DNA of 64,000 nt, from the NCBI RefSeq assembly GCF_006540085.1, contig NZ_BJOG01000011.1:1-64000 (forward strand). The letters run 5' to 3'. This DNA is from Microbacterium oxydans (GTDB lineage: Bacteria; Actinomycetota; Actinomycetes; Actinomycetales; Microbacteriaceae). The position numbers and the translations under genes were made by a program. Within the stretch, counting starts at the first letter, position 1. Each line of letters begins with the position of its first letter. The notes below the pieces were generated by a model. The model searched no databases and was not told the DNA's origin. It saw only the letters and a program-made list of their open reading frames with translations. This document shows, in pieces, positions 24,721-32,544 of this stretch.

Positions 24721-25380
24721 TTAGTTGGCTTCGGTCTTCGGTAGGAACTCGTCATAGGCGACGACGATCATCGCGTTCCTGTTCGGGGCGCCGAGCTGAC
24801 GCCACAGATCCTCGAGGATGTTCGCGTTGTCCTCACGGACACGCACGATGAACGTCTTCGACTTCTCTTCCGGCGCAAACGTCTTCATCGTCCGGTTCGG
24901 GCGGTTGAACAGGCTGGTGGCCTTCACCTCGCCGTACTTCGCGCGGATCAGGTCGGGCAGCTGCTCGGCGGTGGCGTCGATCGCGTCGAAGAGGATTTCA
25001 GGGTGCGAAGATCCCGAGGTCTGCTTGTACGCCTCGTAGCGCTCGTTGATGCTCAGCGGCAGTGAGATGTTGATCGGGTGGTACGGGTTGGCGCCAGTCG
25101 ACGCCTCTCCCCCGCTGGTCGCCGGTTCAGACTTCGGGGTCCTCGCCGGTGCCTCGACCTCAACCACGGGCTGTGACGCCGCAGCCTCCGGGTCGGTCTT
25201 CTTCTTGCTGCGCGGCTTCTTGGGTGCCGTCTCCTGCGCAGGCTGAGGCTCCTCTGCGACAACCTGCTTATCCACTGCTGCGGGCGTGTCGTCGAGAGCA
25301 GGCGCCACAGGGGCAGGAGACTCCACCGGGGCAAGTAGACCGGCGAAGGCGTTCGGAGTCAGCTTGGTTTCCGGGCTCAT
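24721..25380 (-). CDS. ParB-like ribbon-helix-helix partition partner
   Basis: 219 residues. The first 95 are a Pro/Ala/Glu-rich disordered tail. Two segments then show ribbon-helix-helix rhythm: INISLPLSINERYEAY (about 98-113) and KTFIVRVREDNANILEDLW (about 173-191) followed by NRNAMIVVAYDEFL. It overlaps parA by 4 bp, exactly the position of the centromere-binding partner in type Ib-like loci. The TAGGCA repeats upstream of parA are the obvious candidate site. No ParB HTH/CTPase motifs are present. Identification rests on position plus fold pattern. Confidence 0.6.
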   Translation of the reverse strand: MSPETKLTPNAFAGLLAPVESPAPVAPALDDTPAAVDKQVVAEEPQPAQETAPKKPRSKKKTDPEAAASQPVVEVEAPARTPKSEPATSGGEASTGANPYHPINISLPLSINERYEAYKQTSGSSHPEILFDAIDATAEQLPDLIRAKYGEVKATSLFNRPNRTMKTFAPEEKSKTFIVRVREDNANILEDLWRQLGAPNRNAMIVVAYDEFLPKTEAN

Positions 25381-26348
25381 TTCACCTGCTCCTTCTCGTT
25401 CTCGGCGAGAGCGTGGATGATCTCGCCCGTCAGGCTGAGGTAGTCGTTGGCCAGACCGGCAGCGGACTCGCTCAACCGGGGCCCCTTCTTCTTGGCGGTC
25501 TCCTCGAGGATGGTCTCGTCGACGTCCTCCCCCGCCTTTCTTGCCTTGAGCATTCGCGCCCAGTTGATGCGCTGGGCCTTCTGCTGCTCGGCGTCTGCCG
25601 CGAGCTCGATGATGAGCTGGCCGCGGTCCCGAGCATCGACGCCGGCGGTCTGGCTGTAGCGGATGACCGAGGTGAACACTGGGGCGACGTCGCCCATGAC
25701 GGTACGGATCTGTTCGGCCTTGCGTGCCTTCATCGCGACGGCGCGGGAGTCGATCGCGAACAAGACCGCACCGAGCGGCATGATCGTCGGGTTCAGTGGC
25801 CGGGTGGCGATCACCTTCTGGGCGAGTTCAACGAGGCCGTTGATGCTGCCGTTGTCTGGGGCGGTCGGGATGAGTACCCAGCGCGCGGCGACGAAGGCCT
25901 GTGTCAGCAGGTGGTTCTCCCCTGGGGGGCAGTCGATCAGGATCACGTCGTAGTTGCCCGCGATCTCCGCCAGCTTCTTCGCGAGCAGGTAGGACGGGTC
26001 TTCCCCGCGCATGGCCTTACCGAGGAGAGAGTCCACCAGGAGTGAAGTCTGAGGGCCGCCGGGGATGACGTCGAACCCGGGCCGCACGTTCTTCACCGGC
26101 TTCAGCTCCTGGTCGAGGATGAGCGCCTGGAAGAGACCCGCTCCCCCGTCGTCGACGTCGGTGCCCTTGTAGCCCAGCTCAACACCGAGGTGCCCTTGGG
26201 GGTCGAGGTCCATGCCGAGTACCCGATACCCGGCCTGCGCGAGAACTCCACCAACGTTCGAAGTGCAGCTCGTCTTTCCGACGCCGCCCTTCCTGTTGCT
26301 GATGGCGAGAACTCGCTTCAACGTGGCCCTCTCAGTGGCTGTCAGCAT
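25377..26348 (-). CDS. parA: ParA partition ATPase
   Basis: About 323 residues from ATG 26348; a TTG at 26321 with GAGAGGG just upstream gives the classic start KRVLAISNRKGGVGKTS and may be the true one. Deviant Walker A KGGVGKTS, then LGMDLDPQGHLG and VILIDCPPG (switch regions), the signatures of ParA ATPases. It would segregate the plasmid with the RHH partner encoded behind it. The open frame upstream of 26348 crosses the repeat-rich leader and is unlikely to be translated. An upstream region with phased TAGGCA repeats supports the centromere/operator role. Confidence 0.9.
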   Translation of the reverse strand: MLTATERATLKRVLAISNRKGGVGKTSCTSNVGGVLAQAGYRVLGMDLDPQGHLGVELGYKGTDVDDGGAGLFQALILDQELKPVKNVRPGFDVIPGGPQTSLLVDSLLGKAMRGEDPSYLLAKKLAEIAGNYDVILIDCPPGENHLLTQAFVAARWVLIPTAPDNGSINGLVELAQKVIATRPLNPTIMPLGAVLFAIDSRAVAMKARKAEQIRTVMGDVAPVFTSVIRYSQTAGVDARDRGQLIIELAADAEQQKAQRINWARMLKARKAGEDVDETILEETAKKKGPRLSESAAGLANDYLSLTGEIIHALAENEKEQVK

Positions 26349-26767
26349 GACGACCACCGGCAGGGCATAGATGACACATGTGTTTGCTGCATGCCGCCAA
26401 GTGTACTCCTGATGACTGCTATATGGAAGCAACTTTGCAACAAATCGCGATGAATCTACTAGCAATCTGGTTGCCTATGTGATGCACAGAATCAACAAGC
26501 ATCCTGCCAGCCGTACGCAAGTTAGCAACAAGCAGATACCGACCAGCATGCATGTAGGCAGTCGTTAGGCATTGACTATGCAGCCTGTCGGCAAGTAGAT
26601 GAATGCCTACGGGGTGCCTATGCCATGCCTACTGATTATCGAGAGTCGGCATGGGGTGGGGGAGACCCCGGGAGCGCAACTTGCTACCTGGACAGGGGAG
26701 GCCTTCGGTGGCCATTCTCCTGCACGAGGACCGTCGGCCGGGTGCCGGTGGCGCGAGTGGGCGAGAA
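26349..26767. repeat. phased TAGGCA repeats, candidate centromere
   Basis: A gene-free region ahead of parA. TAGGCA occurs at 26555-26560 and 26566-26571 (plus) and as TGCCTA at 26604-26609, 26615-26620 and 26626-26631 (minus), with a further copy at 26472-26477. Within each cluster copies are exactly 11 bp apart, one helical turn. The two clusters are in opposite orientation around about 26587. The same element recurs at 36554-36592. Best explanation: a partition site or operator bound by a ribbon-helix-helix protein. Near 26390 a short leader ORF may precede parA; weak. Confidence 0.7.
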
Positions 26768-26797
26768 AACGCCCCCTGGGGCCGTCCAGGGGGCGTT
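26768..26797 (-). terminator. rho-independent terminator
   Basis: AACGCCCCCTGG (26768-26779), a 6-nt loop, CCAGGGGGCGTT (26786-26797): a perfect 12-bp stem. On the minus strand it is followed by TTC and lies 29 bp past the stop of the sigma-like gene, so it ends that transcript before parA. Confidence 0.82.
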
Positions 26798-26825
26798 GGC
26801 TGGTGAGAGCTGGAGATCGTGCGAC

Positions 26826-27602
26826 CTACCAGCCGCCGTTCTCTCGGATGTGCGTCTGGATCGCTTCGACGAGGGTGCAACGGATGCGGTGGGCGCGACG
26901 GTTGAGGCTGTCGCGCTTGATGTCGAGTTCGTCGGCGAGGTCTTCACGGTCCTCGAGGCTGCCGAGGTCATAACGAGCCAGGAGGCGAACCTCGGCGGGG
27001 GAGAGGGTCTGAGTGTCGATGGCCCACCGCAGCACGAAGGCGAGATCTTCGACGGCTCGGGCGTTGTCGGTCGCCCAAGACTCCGGGTCCCACTCATCGG
27101 TGTGCTTGATCGCCTGGGTGCTCTCGACCGACTCCTGGATGATCTCCGGTTCGAGGATGACGGACTCGCCGGCGGTGATCTTGGTGATCTTGTTCAGGGC
27201 GTTCAGGCCGATGTTGGCGTGGATGCTGCTGGTGAGGTGCAGCGGGTAGACCCGGATCTCTTCCCAGACCGCTCCGATGGCGATCGCGACCGCATCCTGC
27301 GACGTGTTGTCCCGTCCCTTGATGTCACGAAGCGAAGCGCAGCTCCGGGCGAGGTGGACGGCCTTGGGGAGGAGACGTTGCAGGACGATTCGCTCGGCGA
27401 GCAGGTTGCCTTCGTGGCCCGCGACCAGCAGCTGGTGGAGCAGCTCGTCCTGTGCAGGACCGGTCAGTGCGTGAAGGAGGGTGAGCAGCTCGTCGGCGGT
27501 GTACTCGGCGTCGCCGAGAACGATCGTCTCGGTGCCGGTGCGCAGCCATTCGGAGCGCAGCTGGGTGAGCAGCCCTGGGGTCTGGAGTGCGGTGGAAGAC
27601 AT
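26826..27602 (-). CDS. sigma-factor-like regulator
   Basis: 258 residues. The central part (LLPKAVHLARSCASLRDI, then EEIRVYPLHLTSSIHANIGL, then ALNKITKI) resembles region 2 of plasmid-borne sigma-70-like proteins, and the C-terminus (LSPAEVRLLARYDLGSLEDR, then ELDIKRDSLNRRAHRIR) is a region-4-type helix-turn-helix. It is transcribed away from the conjugation operon and could control it or the pilus operon, but it lacks the strict promoter-binding signatures, so a divergent or anti-sigma-related role is possible. Confidence 0.6.
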   Translation of the reverse strand: MSSTALQTPGLLTQLRSEWLRTGTETIVLGDAEYTADELLTLLHALTGPAQDELLHQLLVAGHEGNLLAERIVLQRLLPKAVHLARSCASLRDIKGRDNTSQDAVAIAIGAVWEEIRVYPLHLTSSIHANIGLNALNKITKITAGESVILEPEIIQESVESTQAIKHTDEWDPESWATDNARAVEDLAFVLRWAIDTQTLSPAEVRLLARYDLGSLEDREDLADELDIKRDSLNRRAHRIRCTLVEAIQTHIRENGGW

Positions 27603-27726
27603 GAGTTCGGCCTCTCGTGTCGGGGTACATGGACACGAGCGACGTTCCTCACGAGGTCTTGCCCGAACCCTTACCCAGACGCGAGCTCACCTCGCTGCAG
27701 CAGCCGTCAAGCCACTCGAATGAGTC

Positions 27727-27780
27727 TTGAATTTCCCAGATGAGCGGCTAGTTATGTCTGCTATCTGAAAAAGACAAAAC
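27727..27780 (+). promoter_or_regulatory. promoter with GAAAAAGACA leader motif
   Basis: TTGAAT (27727-27732), a 16-bp spacer and TAGTTA (27749-27754), then GAAAAAGACAAAAC (27767-27780) at or near the expected RNA start. The same A-rich motif follows promoter-like sequences at 7860, 35793 and 39875. It drives the conjugation operon beginning at 27872; CTTGTCCGATCTCG downstream is also partly shared with 39893. Confidence 0.6.
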
Positions 27781-27871
27781 TCCGCTTGTCCGATCTCGCC
27801 TCAGAAGCCGACCCATGGTGTGCGACAGCGACCCAACCGGGCGCTGATGCGCTTGAGGAAGGGACAGGGCA

Positions 27872-28102
27872 GTGAGCGGAGCGGTGGCGGAGGAGTTTCC
27901 CGAGGATTTCGTGCGTGATGCCGCACGCGCTCTGCGAGCGATGGACGAGATCACTTCGGCGATCCCTGATCTCCACGACCGTCCTCTGGATCCGATGGCG
28001 CAGGAACGAATGCGGAGGGCGCTGGAGCCCGCGCGGCTGGGAGCGGCGAACGAGTCCGCCAGCCGCGTCATCCAGCTCCGTCTGCCGGGGGAGAAGGACT
28101 GA
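27872..28102 (+). CDS. first gene of conjugation operon, hypothetical
   Basis: 76 residues, GTG start behind GAGGAAGGG. Helical and acidic/basic mixed (VRDAARALRAMDEITSAIPD, ERMRRALEPARLG), ending IQLRLPGEKD. No membrane segment. Its stop overlaps the ATG of the TcpC-like gene (TGATG), so it is co-translated. Not recognised; possibly a small cytoplasmic secretion-system accessory. Confidence 0.62.
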   Translation: MSGAVAEEFPEDFVRDAARALRAMDEITSAIPDLHDRPLDPMAQERMRRALEPARLGAANESASRVIQLRLPGEKD

Positions 28103-29124
28103 TGTCGATCTTCAAGAAGAACGCTGAGAAGCCGGCTCCAGAGCCGAAGCCGGAGCGCGTGAAGAAGCAACGCGAGGCGCGGGGGAGCGGCCACACCAAA
28201 GGACGGTCGATGGCTACCACCATCGGCACCGTCGCTCTCGCGTTCTGTGTGGTCAGCGGACCTCTCGCGCTTCTGAACTCGTGCGCAGCGCAAGGGCGCC
28301 CCGTCGCCGCACCCGCGCAGAGCACCGGGACTGAAGGACTGAGCGTGGAGCACCAGGCCGCCGGCGAGTACGCCCTCGCCTTCACGACGTCCTGGTTGTC
28401 CGCCACCCGCAACGCTCCCGGGGACTTGGAGAGCTACATCGACCGGTCGACGTTCGAGGCTGGCCTGTCCGAAGAACCCTGGACCTACCGGGATCCCGCC
28501 GTGGCTTCCATCACTGCCGTCGACGACATCGCCACCGTCGTCGTCTCGGTCAGCGTGAAAGAGACCTCCTACGACAAGGACGGCGACGCCAGCGAGATCT
28601 GGGCACGTCGCTACTTCCAGGTTCCCGTGCTGGTGGCCGACCAGGGCTTCAAGGCCGCGACGCTGCCGACGCCGATCGCGCAGCCGTCGAGTCCGTCACT
28701 TCCCGGACTGGGATACGGGCAGCAACTGACCACCGCAGACGCCGCCGGCGCCACGGTCATGGAGTTCCTCACCGCGTACCTGACGGGCGCCGGCGACATC
28801 ACCCGATTCATCTCCCCGGATTCCGACATCAGCGCCGTCTCGCCAGCGCTGTTCGTGCAGCTCGAGCCGGTGGAGCTGCGCACGGACACGAAGACCGAGG
28901 GCGAGCCCGCGGATGGCACCGAGATCCACGTCCTCGCAACGATCCGCGCGGCCAACGTCGATTCCCGCGCCCTGTCGTCGACATACGCACTCACCCTCAC
29001 CGTCCGTGCGGGCCGCTGGGAAGTGCAGTCCGTCGACCCGGCGCCGCTGTTCTCGACCGCCAGCAGCACCACCACCACCGAAATCACTCCAACCCCGTCG
29101 CCGACCGGCGACACCGAGCAGTAA
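28102..29124 (+). CDS. TcpC-like conjugation protein
   Basis: 340 residues. Basic cytoplasmic N-terminus (KKQREARGSGHTK), one membrane span (ATTIGTVALAFCVVSGPLAL, about 37-56), then two NTF2-like domains (YALAFTTSWLSATRNAP; VMEFLTAYLTGAGDITRFI) with a Thr/Pro tail. This is the layout of TcpC, a VirB8-like subunit of Gram-positive conjugation systems. Encoded in order with TcpD/E/F-like genes. Confidence 0.82.
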   Translation: MSIFKKNAEKPAPEPKPERVKKQREARGSGHTKGRSMATTIGTVALAFCVVSGPLALLNSCAAQGRPVAAPAQSTGTEGLSVEHQAAGEYALAFTTSWLSATRNAPGDLESYIDRSTFEAGLSEEPWTYRDPAVASITAVDDIATVVVSVSVKETSYDKDGDASEIWARRYFQVPVLVADQGFKAATLPTPIAQPSSPSLPGLGYGQQLTTADAAGATVMEFLTAYLTGAGDITRFISPDSDISAVSPALFVQLEPVELRTDTKTEGEPADGTEIHVLATIRAANVDSRALSSTYALTLTVRAGRWEVQSVDPAPLFSTASSTTTTEITPTPSPTGDTEQ

Positions 29125-29134
29125 GGACACCGAA

Positions 29135-29368
29135 ATGAACCTCTTCGATTGGATCAACACCACGTCTGCGGAAGCTCTCACGGCGTTCCGCACCGTCATG
29201 TCCCTCGTGGTCACCGTTCTCGCCGTGTGGCTCCCCAGCCGTGGCGGATACACGCTCACGAAGGTCATCGCCGCAGCGTTCCTCGCCGCGATCCTCCTGG
29301 TCATCATCTGGGGCGGCATCGAGGGCATCAAGGACGCCGTCGCACCTCTCCTGCCCAACAACGGCTGA
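29135..29368 (+). CDS. small two-TM conjugation protein
   Basis: 77 residues. Two hydrophobic spans: TVMSLVVTVLAVWLPSRGG and KVIAAAFLAAILLVIIWGGI, ending DAVAPLLPNNG. It lies 10 bp past the TcpC-like gene. Position and size match TcpD/VirB2-like small membrane subunits of Tcp systems. The start ATG 29135 follows AAGGACAC. Confidence 0.72.
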   Translation: MNLFDWINTTSAEALTAFRTVMSLVVTVLAVWLPSRGGYTLTKVIAAAFLAAILLVIIWGGIEGIKDAVAPLLPNNG

Positions 29369-29395
29369 TCGCACGCAACCGACAACGGGGGAGTG

Positions 29396-29974
29396 ATGGA
29401 CAAGAATCTCGCACCGGAGACCGCCCGGTTCTTCACGGCCGCGCGCAAGTTCCCCAAGATGCTGGGGAAGCTGCCGGACGGTACGAGGATCTGGGGTGGC
29501 CCGTACACGCTGCTGCAGGGGATCGTGTTGATCCTCGCCGCCGCGGTGGCGCTGCTGACGAAGCCGATGTGGTCATTCGGCAGCTTCATCATCGACATCC
29601 CCGTCGCCGCGGCCGTTGCCATCGGCCTGGGCCTGCTGTCGGGACGGATCCCCACACAGAACCGGAACGTCCTCACTGTCGGAATGTCGGCGATGCACGC
29701 GATCGGCAGTCCCGTTCAGGGCCGCCGAAACGGCCGCAAGGTCACCATTCGCGTCCCTCACCGGGTTCGCAGCGACGCCGCCATCGACTGGTCGACCGAC
29801 GAGCTCGAGCAGCTCGTCGACGTGCCGGTGGAACCGGCCGCCACACCGGCAGCTACGCCGGTGCCCGCACCTGTGGCTGCTCCTGCAGCTGAACCGACAC
29901 CGACCCCTGCTACAGCAACTCCGCGCGCCGTCACCGGCGTGGAGCGTCTGCTCCAGCAGACCCGAGCGAAGTAG
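29396..29974 (+). CDS. TcpE/VirB3-like membrane protein
   Basis: About 192 residues (GTG at 29393 is the alternative start). N-terminal segment FFTAARKFPKMLGKLPDGTR then two spans (LLQGIVLILAAAVALLT; IIDIPVAAAVAIGLGLLS), the TcpE/PrgI-type pattern, followed by a soluble tail with a Pro/Ala-rich end (PAATPAATPVPAPVAAP). In type IV systems this subunit docks the VirB4 ATPase, whose gene is next. Confidence 0.75.
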   Translation: MDKNLAPETARFFTAARKFPKMLGKLPDGTRIWGGPYTLLQGIVLILAAAVALLTKPMWSFGSFIIDIPVAAAVAIGLGLLSGRIPTQNRNVLTVGMSAMHAIGSPVQGRRNGRKVTIRVPHRVRSDAAIDWSTDELEQLVDVPVEPAATPAATPVPAPVAAPAAEPTPTPATATPRAVTGVERLLQQTRAK

Positions 29975-29994
29975 ACCGAGAGAAGGACTGACTC

Positions 29995-32544
29995 ATGCAC
30001 CACCCGGCGATCGCCCTGACGAAGAACCTGATGTGGACCCGCTCCGGCGTTGTCTGGGCGATGTGGCGCCTGCAGCCGGCGAAGATCGGCGGACGTCAGG
30101 TCATCTACCCCTACGCCTCGTTCAAAGAGCAGCTGGCCGTCAAGGGCTTCCACCAGGCCTTCTACCAGCAACTGCGCGGGGAGGCCCTGCTCCTGGGGCT
30201 GACGGCAGAGATCGACCCGGTCGAGATCGTCCAGCGGATGATCGACGGCATCGACCTCGAGCGGGCCACAGAGTGGAAGGAGGAGGCGGAACTCACCCTC
30301 GATGCGCTCGAGCAGATCCCTCTCGGTACCCGCGCGTTCTGGCTCGCGGTCCCTCTCGCGGCCGAGGGCATCTGGGATCTCGCCCAGCTCTCTCTGTTCG
30401 CCGCGGAGGCGAAGGGACGCAACACGTTCGCCCTGCCTCGCCGGCTGCCCCCGTCCCCGATGGTCGACCGTGCACTCGAGGCGGCCCGGCAGATCGAGAA
30501 GCGGATCCCGGCGGCGTTCAACCCGACCCCTTCCAGCCCGGCCGAGATGGTGTGGGTCAACCTGCACAGCCAGCAGCGCGGTCTCGCCGCGGACACGGTG
30601 CCGACGCCCCCCACGCCCGCCGGAAGCAAGCGCGATCTGCTGGGGGAGCGGGAGCGCTCGGAGTTCACTCTTCCCGCAGCGATCCCCGGGTGCACGTTCG
30701 ACGAAGGTGGACAGTCCGACGTTGCGCGCTGGAAGCGTCGCGTCCCGTTCAAGCGCCGCTACCTCAAGGTGCAGTCGGATGCCGGTTTCGAGCCCTCGTA
30801 CCAGGTGCTGCAGCGCCTGGCCGGCGCCCCCAAGGGCGGGTGGGAGTCGCCTGGTGTCGAGTGGATGAGTTTCGTCGACCAGCTGCCGATCGACGTCGAC
30901 TGGATCCAGCGCCTCACCATCAAATCCGCCCGAGATGTACGCCACCGCAACAAGAAGGCCGAGCAGACCCTCGGCGACCAGTACGACCAGCAGCAGACCG
31001 CCAACAGTCTCACGGGCGGGCGCGCCGACCTCGACGAGAGCCTGGAAAACCTGGGCGCGTACATCGCCGAGCTCAACAACAGCGAGCGCGAGGTCGAGGT
31101 CGAAGCCGCGATCTTCTTCGTCAGCGGAGGCCCCAGCCCGGAGGTCGCTCTTGCCAAGGCGCAGATCGTCGCGGATGCGTATGCCGGTACCGACTTCACC
31201 ATCACCCACGACCTCGGCGAGCAGGAAGAGTTCTGGTGGGCAGGGATCCCCGGCGCCCCGACGACACGCATCATCCGCGAGGTCTCTCACATCACCTCCG
31301 GGCGGATGTTCGCCTCGGGAGTGCCTCTCGTCGGTTTCGAGCTCGGCGACCCGAAGGGCGCCCGCATCGGCGTCAACATCTCTGGCGGCCGCCCCACACC
31401 CGTGCTCAGCGACCCGGACGGCGCCATCGTCCACAACATGTCCTCGAGCTTCGGTGTGACCGGCGAGCTCGGCAGCGGCAAGAGCGTGCTGATGAAGTGC
31501 GACATGGGGGACACCCTGGACATGCTCGGCCGCGTGATCGCGTTCGACCGCACCGAAAAGCGCGAGTATGCGCACTTCGCCCGCAGTCTGGAGCCAGACC
31601 GCACCGCGGTCGTCGACCTCATGCGTCCTGAGTGGTCCGTCGACCCGCTGCGGATGTTCGGGCCTCGTCGCGGTGCGCGGATGGTCCAGTCCCTGTTCAC
31701 CACGATGCTCGGCATCGCCCCTCGCGACGAGCGGGGTCTCATGCTCTCGAGGATCCTCGAGAAGGAGTACCTCGCGGCGCAGAACATCACCAGCCTGCCC
31801 GCTCTCGCAGCACACATCGAGCAGTTCAACAGCCCCGAAACCAAGGAGCTGTCCAACTCGATCCGCCTGGTCTCGACGAAGGACCTCGGCGAGGTCCTGT
31901 TCAACGGCGGGCTGCCGGCAATGGATGTCGACGCTCGAGCGATCGTCTTCCTCACGGCAGGCCTGACGGTCCCCGATCAGAGCGAACTGTTCAACAAGCA
32001 CCTCTTCGAGGAGATGGACCTCGAGAAGATCGTCGGCCGTGCCCTCAACGCGATGCTCATCGGCGTCTCCCGCTCGATCTGCTTCCAAGACGACGACGAC
32101 CTCGCCACCGCCTACATCGACGAGTGCTACGCCGTCACCAGCTCCCCCGAGGGCGCCCGAGACGTGAAGATTTGGGTCAAGGACGGCCGCAAGCACCGTG
32201 CCCGCGTCGGGTTGGGATCGCAGGAGGATACCGACTTCGGCAGCGCCCGCGGCCTGCTCCGCATCCGCTACAACATGCGCCAGACCGACGAGTCCGTGGC
32301 GTTCCAGAACGTGAAGTGGATGACCGGCATGAAGGAGGACGAGGACGTCAACCTCGGCCTGGTCCGCGAGGTCACCGAGCTGTCTCCCGTCGGCGCCGAT
32401 TCCATGGTGCTCCCGGGCCGCGAGGGCGAATCGTTCATGCGCGACCAGCAGGGCCGGATCGGCAAGTGGCAGAAGTCGCTGCCGGAGCGTCCTCACCGTC
32501 GCGCCGCGGTGCTCTCCACTCCGCCGGCGAGGAAGGTCGCATGA
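29995..32544 (+). CDS. VirB4/TcpF-like conjugation ATPase
   Basis: 849 residues with AAGGA before the ATG. The C-terminal half has the P-loop VTGELGSGKSVLMKC (about 485-499) and a Walker B-type segment (TAYIDECYAV, near 705-714). The N-terminal half is the long VirB4-type domain. It powers assembly and substrate transfer of the type IV secretion apparatus at the membrane. Its stop overlaps the start of the VirB6-like gene (ATGA). Confidence 0.9.
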   Translation: MHHPAIALTKNLMWTRSGVVWAMWRLQPAKIGGRQVIYPYASFKEQLAVKGFHQAFYQQLRGEALLLGLTAEIDPVEIVQRMIDGIDLERATEWKEEAELTLDALEQIPLGTRAFWLAVPLAAEGIWDLAQLSLFAAEAKGRNTFALPRRLPPSPMVDRALEAARQIEKRIPAAFNPTPSSPAEMVWVNLHSQQRGLAADTVPTPPTPAGSKRDLLGERERSEFTLPAAIPGCTFDEGGQSDVARWKRRVPFKRRYLKVQSDAGFEPSYQVLQRLAGAPKGGWESPGVEWMSFVDQLPIDVDWIQRLTIKSARDVRHRNKKAEQTLGDQYDQQQTANSLTGGRADLDESLENLGAYIAELNNSEREVEVEAAIFFVSGGPSPEVALAKAQIVADAYAGTDFTITHDLGEQEEFWWAGIPGAPTTRIIREVSHITSGRMFASGVPLVGFELGDPKGARIGVNISGGRPTPVLSDPDGAIVHNMSSSFGVTGELGSGKSVLMKCDMGDTLDMLGRVIAFDRTEKREYAHFARSLEPDRTAVVDLMRPEWSVDPLRMFGPRRGARMVQSLFTTMLGIAPRDERGLMLSRILEKEYLAAQNITSLPALAAHIEQFNSPETKELSNSIRLVSTKDLGEVLFNGGLPAMDVDARAIVFLTAGLTVPDQSELFNKHLFEEMDLEKIVGRALNAMLIGVSRSICFQDDDDLATAYIDECYAVTSSPEGARDVKIWVKDGRKHRARVGLGSQEDTDFGSARGLLRIRYNMRQTDESVAFQNVKWMTGMKEDEDVNLGLVREVTELSPVGADSMVLPGREGESFMRDQQGRIGKWQKSLPERPHRRAAVLSTPPARKVA

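Noticed and set aside
27748..28353. Minus-strand frame covering the conjugation promoter
   Set aside because: Would run against the operon start; no ribosome site and no domain. The GTTTTGTCTTTTTC in it is the reverse of the shared plus-strand motif.
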